64,000 bases of DNA from Gemmata palustris. Its GTDB lineage: Bacteria; Planctomycetota; Planctomycetia; Gemmatales; Gemmataceae. The translations under genes were made by a program, and so were the position numbers. Of the stretch, positions 54,648-63,093 are shown piece by piece. Numbering within the stretch: the first letter of the stretch is position 1; each line of letters begins with the position of its first letter. Location: assembly GCF_017939745.1 (NCBI RefSeq), contig NZ_JAGKQQ010000001.1, positions 5,208,001 to 5,272,000 on the forward strand, written 5' to 3'. The notes beneath the pieces were generated by a model. The model was not told the origin of the DNA and searched no databases. It saw only the letters and a program-made list of their open reading frames with translations.

Positions 54648-55856
54648 GTGGCAACACTTCTCTTCGTCCACGGTACCGGAGTCCGGAAGAACACGTACGC
54701 CCGATCACTCGCGTTCGTCGAGAAGCAAGTCGCGGCGTGGCTACCGGGGGTCCGGGTCGCCACCTGCCTTTGGGGCGAGGAGTGCGGGGCGAAGCTGCGA
54801 TCAGACGGTGCGTCCGTCCCGAACTATCGGCGGACGCTGGCCGTGGATGCGGTTTCCAACGATGACCGCGAACTTGCACTCTGGGTCCTCCTTTACCAGG
54901 ACCCGTTATTCGAACTGCGGGCGATCGCGACGGGGAGTGCCGCATCCTCCGGGTTCATGCCTAACAGGCAGTCGCCCGGAGCAGATCTCGCCGACGCATG
55001 CCGAAAGGTCGACCCTGAGGAACACCCGGATCTAGCCGCGGCGCTGGTCGATCTCGGCTTTGGAGAACTCGAGTTCTCCACGGCGCGCACGGCCATCCTG
55101 GATGCGGGGGCGTGCCGTGAGTGCCTAGCAAAGGTCCAGGCAACGCTGGAACCACAGAGAACCGCGCTAGCGCGTGCGATCATCGCCCGGATGGTCGCCG
55201 ACAGTCGCGACCGCGAAGAGGATGCGGGCTGCTTGAACGCGGAGGCGCGAGACTTAGCCGTCAAAGCACTGGCCGACCTCCTCGCCCCCGGCCACCTCGG
55301 GCTTGGCGCGTGGGTCGGAACGCAACTGCTCGGGCTGGCCGCGAAAGTTGCCTCGTACCCGATCCAAAGGAAGCGCGGGGCTCTGACCAATGCGACGTTC
55401 CCGGCAGCGGGCGACGTACTGAGGTATCAGGCCCGCGGCGGCGAGTTCCACGCGTACATCCGCGCACGGCTCAACGAAATCCAGGATGATACTATCATCC
55501 TTGCTCACAGCCTAGGGGGTATAGCGTCATTCGAGTTACTCGCGACGGAACCCTTTCCAAACGTGAAACTCCTCGCCACAGTGGGTTCGCAGGCGCCGTT
55601 TCTGTACGAGATCGACGCACTGGCGGGCCTGCGGCACGGTCAGTCGTTACCGGAGTTCTTCCCAAAGTGGGTGAACGTCTATGATCCGAAAGACCTCCTT
55701 GCCTACGTTGGAGAGGGCGTCTTCCATGGTCGGGTCAAGGACGAGGAGGTCTACAACCGGCAGCCGTTCCCGGAAGCCCACAGTGCATACTGGTCAAACC
55801 CCCGGACGTGGAAGGTCGTGGCCGAGCACTGGCGAGCCGCCACAGGAGTTCCGTAA
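54648..55856 (+). CDS. Alpha/beta hydrolase-like protein
   Basis: A 402-residue protein starting at GTG 54648 with GGGAGC upstream. The N-terminal ATLLFVHGTGVRKNTYARSL is the first strand and oxyanion-region HG of an alpha/beta hydrolase. The nucleophile elbow is TIILAHSLGGIASFELLATE (Ser near residue 287). An Asp near VNVYDPKDLLAYVGEGVFHG and a His in the C-terminal part (EAHSAYW) could complete the triad. The ~200-residue insert between strand 1 and the elbow is helical. Substrate is unknown (lipid or peptide ester). The TAATG junction couples it to the caspase-like gene, suggesting that they function together in the conflict module at 54648-59550. Confidence 0.75.
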   Translation: MATLLFVHGTGVRKNTYARSLAFVEKQVAAWLPGVRVATCLWGEECGAKLRSDGASVPNYRRTLAVDAVSNDDRELALWVLLYQDPLFELRAIATGSAASSGFMPNRQSPGADLADACRKVDPEEHPDLAAALVDLGFGELEFSTARTAILDAGACRECLAKVQATLEPQRTALARAIIARMVADSRDREEDAGCLNAEARDLAVKALADLLAPGHLGLGAWVGTQLLGLAAKVASYPIQRKRGALTNATFPAAGDVLRYQARGGEFHAYIRARLNEIQDDTIILAHSLGGIASFELLATEPFPNVKLLATVGSQAPFLYEIDALAGLRHGQSLPEFFPKWVNVYDPKDLLAYVGEGVFHGRVKDEEVYNRQPFPEAHSAYWSNPRTWKVVAEHWRAATGVP

Positions 55857-56820
55857 TGTCCGCCCAAGTTGATCCAAAGAAGGTCTACGCGGTCGTTGTC
55901 GGGATCGAGAAGTACGACGAGGAACCGTCTTGGAATGTCCCCGGCCCTTCGACCGCCGCACGCCGCTTCACGAAACTCCTCCGCGACCGCGGGGTTCCGG
56001 CCGAAAACATTCGCCTCTATCTCGCTCCGATTGACGATAACATGGTTCCCGAATCCGACGTGACGCCGATGCGGCCGAGCATGCGATCGAAGACACGTTT
56101 TCCACAGAACTACCGTTGCGAGCGGGGGAGTTGTTATTCGTTTATTGGTCGGGCCACGGGTTTCTTGCACCGGACGGGCGACGACGGCTCTTCTACTCGA
56201 ACGCAAAGCCTCGAAACCTCCGGAACTTGGATCTTATGGACCTCCTCCTGAAACTACGTTGTGAGGAGTACCTGCCTTTCACCAGACAAGTCGTACTTGT
56301 GGACGCATGCGCCAACATCGTTGCCCGCGCCGGCGAGCCCGCGTTAGTGCCTACCGAGCAGTGGGCGAAAGGGGAGGTCGTCGCAGGGCAGTTACAGTAC
56401 ACGCTGTGCGCCGCGAGCGATGGGCAGTTCGCAATCCCCTACGAGGAGCATCGCCACGGGGGGTTCAGCCGCGAGCTGTTCGACGCACTGGAGGCCGCAC
56501 CGGCCATCTTTCCACCCGAGATGGACGAACTCTATTTGACACTCGCCACCCGCTTCGACACGTTGGTGCGGGCGGGAAAAACGAAACAGACTCCGACCCG
56601 CATCTACCACCGTGATTGGGGCGGCACGGAAAACGATTACTCACCCCGCGACCCGCGGCAGACGCTGGAAGAGGCTATGGCAGCGTACAAGCGGACGATC
56701 GACGTGGCATGGCGCGGGGGGCGTGACGAGTCTGGAAACCCTCTGTGTGATGAACACGGCCGCCCCCGTGGAAAGTGGATCGAAGTCGAAACTCACCCCG
56801 ACTTCCGAGATGACTCGTAG
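55856..56820 (+). pseudogene. Caspase-like (peptidase C14) gene with a one-base frameshift
   Basis: From ATG 55856 the frame reads KKVYAVVVGIEKYDEEPSWN, the first strand of the caspase fold. The catalytic His is in ELLFVYWSGHGFLAPDGRRR and the Cys in VVLVDACANIVARAGEPALV, but these lie in another frame. The switch falls near 56055-56075 (VPESDVTP in one frame, ADAAEHAIEDTFSTEL in the other). The full span of 965 nt is one short of a multiple of three, consistent with loss of a single base from a 321-residue gene. Either it is a recent pseudogene, a sequencing error, or it needs frameshifting. Intact homologues are proteases activated by NACHT or other STAND proteins and cause cell death in several conflict systems. 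Confidence 0.75.
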
Positions 56821-57195
56821 TCTGAAATCCGACCGCCGTGCCGGTCTCCTGGTCGGTCAACCGCTGTGGGTGGCCGACCAGGCAGCGAGCGACAAGGATG
56901 AGTTGTGGGACCGGGTGCTGGACGAACTGGTCGAGGTCAAGTTCCGGCCCGACCTGCTCTTGGGGTTCGGTTCGTCCGCCAGATCGGCCTGCCGGGCGTC
57001 TCCCTCGCCGCCTGAGTAAGTGCGGTAGCCGGCGGTACGAGTAGGCTTGGCCGACTTCCGGCCCTTCTCTCGAGCCTGTTGCTCCCGGCAGTCAGGGGGG
57101 CGGACGAACATCCGTGGCTTGTTCATCCCGCCAGGGTACGACATCGGTCGGATTCGCAGACAGTCAGCATCGAGCCCTTACTAGGGCGGAGCAGA
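56821..57195. other. 375-bp gap between convergent genes, gene debris
   Basis: No complete gene. A forward frame contains RAGLLVGQPLWVADQAASDK and DELWDRVLDELVEVKFRPDL, a protein-like fragment without identifiable family. The reverse strand near 57140-57040 reads MNKPRMFVRPPDCREQQARE, slightly reminiscent of an IS630-type transposase start. Probably decayed mobile DNA. Confidence 0.35.
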
Positions 57196-59550
57196 TCATT
57201 CTCCCTGTTGATTGGCGATCTGATCCGCGGCCAGCCGGAACCCAATTGTCATGTACGCTCCGGAAGCTTCGTCCTTGTTCCGGCCAGCCGACCGGGTGTC
57301 CCTCGGAAGGTCGTTCCAGCACCCCCCGCGGCACACGCGAACTCGTGACTGAGGCGAAGCCGTGTCGCACCATTCGTAAACATTACCATGCATGTCGTAC
57401 AGGCCATACATATTGGCTTTGAGCCCACCCACCGGGTGTGTCGAGCCGCTGTGGGACTCGCCAAACCACGCGTAGTCTCGCAGCGTGCGGGGGTCGTTTC
57501 CGCAGCACCACAGGTCGGTCGACCCAGCCCGGCAGGCGTACTCCCACTCCAGTTCCATCGGGAGGCGGTACCCGCACCATGCGGCAAAACACCAGGAATC
57601 GTACCAAGTGACATTGACCACCGGGCAGCGGTCATCGAGGTTCTTTCCCCTCAACGCCAGGGCATGCTTCAGACGGGTGAAGCAGCCCCACTCGTCCAGC
57701 TCCCCCCACCGCATCGCCCGGTGTTCTGGGTCGAAGGTCTCGTACATCTCGTTCGTCACCGCGTACTGATGTATCTGAAATGCCCTAACGCGTCTCTCCC
57801 CGACGGCTTTCACTCGCGGGCCCGCGGCGGAAGGGCACACGCCAGCGGGTATGTCCCGGAACCCATGTTCGATCTCGCGGTGAATCCGCTGCTCGCTTTT
57901 CGAGGCCCGCGATAGGGCCTCGAACGATTCCCGCCACCGATCGATTACGGCGGGAAACCGGTTACGCATATGCCGGAAGCTGAGGTAGATCATCCGGCGG
58001 TGCCACTGTACCCACTCGTGCTTACCCGTGACCTTCTGTGGGGGCGTGTAACACGGTGCAAGGGTGGCGTGCCAGGTGTCCCTATCCACGACCGCGTCCG
58101 GCAACTCCGCCACGAAGGTCCAGAACTCGTCGAAGTCGCTCAGTCGCTCCCCCTCGTCCCCGACGACCCATCGCTCCATCTGTTTGCGGTCTCCCACGGT
58201 CGCGAAATTCACAGCCCAGTATGCGGCGAAGAAAGCCTGCACCGTGCGGTCGTGCCAAATGATCCCCTTATTTCCGACTTCGCGGAACAGCAGGAAGTCG
58301 AGTGCATGGGTGTTCATCTGCATCAGGAGGTCGAAGTCATTCTGGTAATCTGCCCGCGACCCCAGTCCCGCTGTGACGAGCCGCCTGCCAACCGCCTCCT
58401 GGAAATGTGGCAGTTCCACCTCCGTGACTCCCACCGTGTTCGGTGCCGGCGGTCCGTCGTGCGATTTGGCACAGAACATCTCAAACGCGATCGCCCCCAG
58501 CAGCGCGGCCACCCGGCGGACCCGGGCCTGGTAATTCCCGCGGCCCGGCTTTTCCCCGTCACGTAGCCCGATTCGCTCGGCCGCTCCGACCAGCCCTGAT
58601 GCGATCAATCCCCGGCGGTTCGTCCGGTCGTCGGCACCTGGCACGAGTGCCTTGGGATCCACGTACTCGCCCGGTTCAAAGTAAGCTAACGTGTACACAT
58701 CGGCTGCCGTCTGCAGCCCAAGCTCGAGGATGGCCTCCAGCGGCTCCCGCTCCTTCGACCGGGCTGTGTCTACCGCCCTCTGGAGCAGCCCAGCCACCAG
58801 CCGAAGCTGACGCGGAACGGTGAGCAGCCCGCGCCCCCCAGAGGGAATAGCGTGGTACCAGTCGCCGCCGGCCTGCAGAGTTAGGTAAGTCCGAATGTCC
58901 GCTGGGTCCAGCGGCTCGACGCGCAGGAATCTCCACTCTGGTGACCCAAACAGTTCCCAGGAGGTGTCGAATGCGTGCGGCCGACCAGCCACCCACACTG
59001 GGCAGCCACGCCACCCAGCGGACTTGAGCAGCGCATCCAGCACGGATGGAATTCCAGGACGGGAGAAGGCGTGATCGAGCCCATCAATTAATAACGTGAC
59101 CCGGCTCGCTGCCTGAAGCCGTTCGACTTCCCGCCGGTACGCGGCGGGGGGGTGGCCGCCGACAGACCGGCTTATCGCGGACGAGATGTAGTCCAGGATC
59201 GCCCCCGGAGCGTCGTACTCTCGTTCAAGCAGATCTAGGCCGCCGGGAGTATCGAGACGGATAAGGACGGGGAGTTGGCTCGATCCTCTGCTCACGCCAA
59301 GGTGAGCTTCGACCCACTGGAGGTTGGTCGTCTTCCCCAGCCCCGCATCGCAGACGAGTGCGACCCGCAGGGGTGGATCGGCACCTGCCGATCGGTCGAG
59401 AACTGCACGACGCGTAATAGCACCCCACCAACTTTCTGTTGGGGCACCGCAGACGGCTCGCTGGCGATCCTCGGGATGCGTTTCGGTGTCGAGCTCTGAC
59501 AGTCGTTGACCGAGAAGAAACGGTAGTGGCTTCGTCGTGGGCGAATTCAT
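57196..59550 (-). CDS. NACHT-type STAND ATPase fused to an FGE-sulfatase-like domain
   Basis: A 784-residue protein. ATG 59550 was chosen because GAGGT lies just upstream; an in-frame GTG at 59574 is possible. The P-loop is RVALVCDAGLGKTTNLQWVE (GLGKTT at residues 70-75), Walker B is SRVTLLIDGLDHAFSRPGIP near 160, and a winged-helix/ARC-like helical region follows to about 540. Residues about 570-780 form a formylglycine-generating-enzyme-like fold: IHQYAVTNEMYETFDPEHRA, CPVVNVTWYDSWCFAAWCGY, RLPMELEWEYACRAG, GLYDMHGNVYEWCDTASPQS and CRGGCWNDLPRDTRSAGRNK. STAND ATPases are switches that assemble on sensing a threat; FGE-like tails in such proteins are thought to act in recognition rather than catalysis. 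The gene is convergent with the hydrolase-caspase pair. Confidence 0.85.
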   Translation of the reverse strand: MNSPTTKPLPFLLGQRLSELDTETHPEDRQRAVCGAPTESWWGAITRRAVLDRSAGADPPLRVALVCDAGLGKTTNLQWVEAHLGVSRGSSQLPVLIRLDTPGGLDLLEREYDAPGAILDYISSAISRSVGGHPPAAYRREVERLQAASRVTLLIDGLDHAFSRPGIPSVLDALLKSAGWRGCPVWVAGRPHAFDTSWELFGSPEWRFLRVEPLDPADIRTYLTLQAGGDWYHAIPSGGRGLLTVPRQLRLVAGLLQRAVDTARSKEREPLEAILELGLQTAADVYTLAYFEPGEYVDPKALVPGADDRTNRRGLIASGLVGAAERIGLRDGEKPGRGNYQARVRRVAALLGAIAFEMFCAKSHDGPPAPNTVGVTEVELPHFQEAVGRRLVTAGLGSRADYQNDFDLLMQMNTHALDFLLFREVGNKGIIWHDRTVQAFFAAYWAVNFATVGDRKQMERWVVGDEGERLSDFDEFWTFVAELPDAVVDRDTWHATLAPCYTPPQKVTGKHEWVQWHRRMIYLSFRHMRNRFPAVIDRWRESFEALSRASKSEQRIHREIEHGFRDIPAGVCPSAAGPRVKAVGERRVRAFQIHQYAVTNEMYETFDPEHRAMRWGELDEWGCFTRLKHALALRGKNLDDRCPVVNVTWYDSWCFAAWCGYRLPMELEWEYACRAGSTDLWCCGNDPRTLRDYAWFGESHSGSTHPVGGLKANMYGLYDMHGNVYEWCDTASPQSRVRVCRGGCWNDLPRDTRSAGRNKDEASGAYMTIGFRLAADQIANQQGE

Positions 59551-59805
59551 GCCGACCTCGTGTTTACTGGCCACCTACGGACACGCCCTGTCAAGCATGC
59601 GTGCATGGCGAGTGCGGTCGTCATCTCTGGGAGACTTCGCCTCGTGGTCGTGTATTGGGTTGTACTGGATCTGTACTGGCTTTCGTCGTGCGGTACTGCG
59701 AAAACATGCTCCGAATTGCGCTGATTTGCGCGCCTTGCTTCGGTGCCCACTGTGTGGTAAACTGCTTCAATTCTAAGGCGATTCAGGTAGATCGGCGCGA
59801 CGGGT

Positions 59806-59857
59806 CGGGTTGCTTCGGGACCAAGAGGTCGTAGGTTCAAATCCTATCAACCCGACT
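59806..59857 (+). pseudogene. tRNA-Pro(CGG) remnant lacking the D arm; likely attachment site
   Basis: CGGGTTG (59806-59812) pairs with CAACCCG (59848-59854) as an acceptor stem. In between, TTCGGGACCAAG is a proline anticodon loop (anticodon CGG) with the 3' stem, and GTAGGTTCAAATCCTAT is a complete T arm. The roughly 27 bases that should hold positions 8-31 (D arm and 5' anticodon stem) are missing. It sits about 100 bp before an integrase gene, and tyrosine integrases commonly use tRNA 3' ends, so this is a probable att site scarred by integration or excision. Confidence 0.6.
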
Positions 59858-59959
59858 GGTTTTTCTGCTGCAAGTGCCTGTGACTTGCAGCAAAAGTTGC
59901 AGCAACCCGAGGCATGAACTTTCGGAAACCCGCGTTCCTGGGTAGCCGGAGGGCATTTC

Positions 59960-60640
59960 ATGCCTCGTAAGCCTTTCATTCGCGCGTTCGACGGGTGGTG
60001 GTACGCCCAAATTTCCGTCGGCAGCAAGCGCAAGCAGGTCAAACTCGTCAAAGGGAAAGAAAACGAACGGGAGGCGTACCGCACCTTCTGTCCCCTCGTC
60101 GCCGACGAGGGCCAAGTCAACCCAGCCACAGCAAATCAGTCCGTCGCAACTGTCTGTGATTTCTTCCTCGATGCCAGCCGGCGGGCGCACAAACCGGATA
60201 CGTTCGAGTGGCACCGGTATTACCTCCAGAGCTTTTGCGACCGCTTCGGGCGCCTGATGACGGCCGATGTGAAGTCGTACCACGTCACCAAATGGCTCGA
60301 CGCGCACCCCGACTGGAAGAACTCCCGGCGCCACGCCATCGGGGTTCTGAAGCGGGCGTTCAATTGGGCCGAGGAGCAGGGGTACATCACCGCCAACCCG
60401 ATCCGCGGGGTGAAGAAGCCCCGGGGCGGGAAGCGACAGCGGATTCTGGCCCCCGAGGAGCGTCAGCAGATTCTCGACGCGATCCCCGACGAATCGTTCC
60501 GCCAGTTCGTGTTCGCGATGCAGGAGACCGGGTGCCGTCCGGGTGAGGTGGCGGCGGTCACGGTCGGGCAAGTGACCCAACGGTTTGGCCCCGCCTCGTC
60601 CTCAGCCCGTGTGAAGGACGAGGCGGGGCCAAACCGTTGA
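59960..60640 (+). pseudogene. Truncated tyrosine recombinase (integrase)
   Basis: From ATG 59960 (GGAGGG upstream). The N-terminal Arm-like domain is FIRAFDGWWYAQISVGSKRK. The core-binding SAM-like domain is about residues 55-145 (SVATVCDFFLDASRRAHKPD, HAIGVLKRAFNWAEEQGYIT). The catalytic domain opens RILAPEERQQILDAIPDESF with the first active-site Arg in MQETGCRPGEVAAVTVGQV. Right after this the frame enters a 62-bp palindrome and stops at 60640. The remaining catalytic residues (HxxR, H/W, nucleophilic Tyr) are missing, so the protein cannot recombine DNA. It would have served the tRNA-Pro att site immediately upstream. Confidence 0.8.
60578..60639. repeat. Perfect 25-bp inverted repeat interrupting the integrase gene
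   Basis: The arm 60578-60602 (starting CAACGGTTTGGCCCCGCCTC) is exactly complementary to 60615-60639, with a 12-base loop. In both orientations it encodes a similar RFGPASS...DEAGPNR peptide. It is probably a mobile palindromic (REP- or MITE-like) element or a strong transcription terminator. Confidence 0.85.
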
Positions 60641-60902
60641 GAGCAGACGAGGCCGGACGAACCCCACCGGCCCTTCACATCGTGGATCGACTTCCGTCGC
60701 CCTACTCCCAGACGGATCCTCGAATAAACTGTCATCCCAATCCAGCGCTGCACGTTTACTCCGCCGAGCGCTGCGCTTTTACTCCGCCATCAGCAATCGA
60801 TTCCGGGTTCGCGATACGGGCAGTGGCCAACATCCTCAACCATTAACAGTACAGCGCAGGTTTTGCGGCGTTCCGTAAGTTAATCATCGGGGAGGACTAC
60901 CG

Positions 60903-62202
60903 ATGACCGAGCAGGAGATCGTCGCGCTCGGCCCGGCGTTCGCTGCGTACCTTCGACGGTTCCGAGGGCATTTCGGCCAAGAGCGAACGGCCGAGCACTT
61001 CAACGCCTATTGCCGCGGGCTCCTGTCCGACCTGCCCCGCAAGAGTGTTGAACCGATCGCCTTGGCCGCGGGGACCGCGGTGCGGACCCTTCAGGCGTTC
61101 CTGGCCACCGCCCGGTGGGACCATGGCGCCGCCCGCGACAACCTCCAGAAGCACATCGGGGCGGTCATTGCGGACCTGCCGACCGAACCTATGGGCACGG
61201 TCGGGGTGATCGACGAGACCAGTTGCCGCAAGTGGGGCGACCACACGCCGGGTGTCCAGCGCCAGTACCTGGGGTGCGTGGGCAAGGTCGATAATGGCAT
61301 CGTGACGGTCCACATCGGAGTCACGAAAGGAACGTTCCAGGCCCTGCTGGACGCCGACCTGTTCGTCCCCGAGTCGTGGGACGCGGATCGGGATCGGTGT
61401 GAACAGGCGGGCATCCCCGATGATGTCGGGCACCAGACCAAGTGGCGGCTGGCGGTGGACCAGTGGCTCCGCGCGACCGGTAACGGGGTAGCGTTCGACT
61501 GGCTGACGTTCGACGAGGGGTACGGCGCCGCGGTCCCGTTCCTCCGGTTCCTGAGCCTGGTGAATCAACAGTTCGTGGCCGAGGTGCCGGTGAGCTTCGC
61601 TGTTCGAGACAAGGCCGGCGATCCGGCCCGCCGAGCGGACGCCCGGTTGACCGAGGCGCTCGCCCGGAACGGCAAGCGGCATCGCATCGCCCACCGAACC
61701 GTGCGCGCGTCGTTCTGGCGGGCGGTGACCGCGTCCGTGTGGGTCGCCGACCGAGAGCACACATTGGTCGCGACAATAAACGAAGCGACCGGAGAGACCA
61801 AGTACTTCCTGACCAACGCGACGACGGCATCTGTGGCGCGCGTCCTGGCTGTGGCGTTCCGCCGGTGGACCGTGGAGCACGGGTTCCGCCTGGGCAAGCA
61901 AGAAGCCGGGCTCCTGGACTACGAGGGCCGGGACTACACCGGGTTGGTTCGGCACCTGACCCTGGCCCTGCTCGTCCTGGGGTTCGTCGCCACCTGCACG
62001 GAGCGGCTGCGGGGGGAAAAACCCCGAGGTTACGGCGGAACAGGTGTGCCGGGCGCTGAACCAGCGGTGCGCGGTCATGTTCCGTCGGCGGCGGGGCGTG
62101 CCCGACGTACGACACACCAGCAACGTCATCTGCTACCACCAGACGCGCAACGCCCGAGCCGCCAAGTCCCACAAGAAGCAGCGGCATAGGCGGGTCGTCT
62201 GA
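60903..62202 (+). pseudogene. IS701-family transposase with a frameshift at a G6A5 run
   Basis: It starts at ATG 60903 after GGGGAGG. It reads EQEIVALGPAFAAYLRRFRG, LSDLPRKSVEPIALAAGTAV, GTVGVIDETSCRKWGDHTPG (first D), FDWLTFDEGYGAAVPFLRFL (second D), and AFRRWTVEHGFRLGKQEAGL (E), the IS701 layout. Near residue 373 a run GGGGGGAAAAA (62011-62021) shifts the frame. The expected C terminus (NPEVTAEQVCRALNQRCAVM ... SHKKQRHRRVV) is in the +1 frame and ends at 62202; the unshifted frame ends at 62189 with low-complexity sequence. One extra base in the run explains this. All catalytic residues are upstream of the shift, so slippage could still yield full-length enzyme. Confidence 0.8.
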
Positions 62203-62231
62203 GCCGGTGACTCGGCGGAGGTGAGGGACAT

Positions 62232-62702
62232 ATGGAGGACGTCGCGAGCCTGCTCGCTCGGATGCAGGAGTTGGAACCGGAGGTACACGTCTACGGGCCA
62301 GCCAGCGAGGAGCCGATCGGTCAACTGGAGGCCGCGTTCGGATGCCCGATGCCACCGAGCTATCGGGCGTTCTTGGCGCAGTTCGGTGGGTTCAGCATTA
62401 TCGACTCGTCGTACTCGGGGATCATCCGGGGCAGGACCGACGCCTGCCGGGGGTGGGCATGGACCGATACCCTGTACGCCCGAAATTGGTGCCAACTCCC
62501 GACCCATTACTTGGTCGTGCAGCCGGACGAGGACGGCTTCAAGTGCCTGGACTTCAGCCGCACCACGCCGGACGGTGAGCACCCAGTGGTCTACCACATG
62601 CCGTTCCGCGAGACACCATTCAACGAGATGGCTCCAAGCTACGTGGCGTGGCTCATCGAGGACTTGCAGGCCATGATCGACGCCTGGACTGAGGACGTAT
62701 GA
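62232..62702 (+). CDS. SMI1/KNR4 (SUKH) family protein
   Basis: A 156-residue protein starting at ATG 62232 with a strong GGAGGTGAGGG. IGQLEAAFGCPMPPSYRAFL, then AQFGGFSIID, is the defining SUKH motif (LP..Y..FL...GG). Later conserved-type segments are HYLVVQPDEDGFKCLDFSRT and YVAWLIEDLQAMIDAW. SUKH proteins are best known as immunity proteins that neutralise polymorphic toxins. The gene begins 29 bp after the transposase and ends just before the right inverted repeat, so it is carried by the IS. No matching toxin is adjacent, which fits an orphan immunity gene; other roles are possible. Confidence 0.8.
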   Translation: MEDVASLLARMQELEPEVHVYGPASEEPIGQLEAAFGCPMPPSYRAFLAQFGGFSIIDSSYSGIIRGRTDACRGWAWTDTLYARNWCQLPTHYLVVQPDEDGFKCLDFSRTTPDGEHPVVYHMPFRETPFNEMAPSYVAWLIEDLQAMIDAWTEDV

Positions 62703-62739
62703 CGATCTCTCTCAACGGAAACCGGCGCTGTACTGTTAA

Positions 62740-63093
62740 CCACTTCCTGAAAGGCAGAGATAATAATCACAATTATTTACATATTATAAATAATTGTTAA
62801 TAATTAATTGATAATTATATAATAATAATATACAATATGCCAATTGTCGATGCGGCAGATTTGGGTAGCATCCGCCATTCGCTCACCCTGCGATCATCCC
62901 TGCGGCTGGGCCACTACTGGCGATTTCGCAGCGACTCTATTATTTCGTTGATGTCTCGCTGATCAGAGTCTACCATACTCATTTATCTTAACGGATTCCG
63001 CCATGGTCAACAACGCTAGGCTAATTTTTTGACTTGCATTAACTATGGCCAATAATACCCTGGGTTGTTCAAGTAAATCGGAGGATCCGTGGG
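62740..63093. other. AT-rich intergenic region
   Basis: About 350 bases without a gene. 62755-62840 is an extreme A/T tract made of TAAT/ATTATT-type runs, in sharp contrast to the surrounding GC-rich DNA, starting right after the IS701-type element. It may contain the promoter of the membrane-protein gene. Confidence 0.6.

Larger units (their letters stand above)
60843..62739 (+). mobile_element. IS701-type element carrying a SMI1/KNR4 passenger gene
   Basis: TTAACAGTACAGCGC (60843-60857) is the exact inverse of GCGCTGTACTGTTAA (62725-62739); pairing continues inward for about six more bases with one mismatch. Only a 3-bp CCA is shared by both flanks, so the target duplication is uncertain. 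Between the ends lie the transposase gene and, in the same direction, an intact SMI1/KNR4 gene, making a 1.9-kb element with cargo. Confidence 0.7.

Noticed and set aside
54413-54763. Reverse open frame crossing the second palindromic copy
   Set aside because: It reads the palindromic element itself and antisense of the hydrolase start.
57196-57800. Diversity-generating retroelement targeting the FGE-like domain
   Set aside because: FGE/C-type-lectin folds are common targets, but no reverse transcriptase, template repeat or adenine-biased variable repeat was seen nearby.
59773-60129. Reverse-strand open frame containing IGFEPTTSWSRS
   Set aside because: That peptide is the typical translation of a tRNA 3' region; here it is antisense to the tRNA-Pro remnant.
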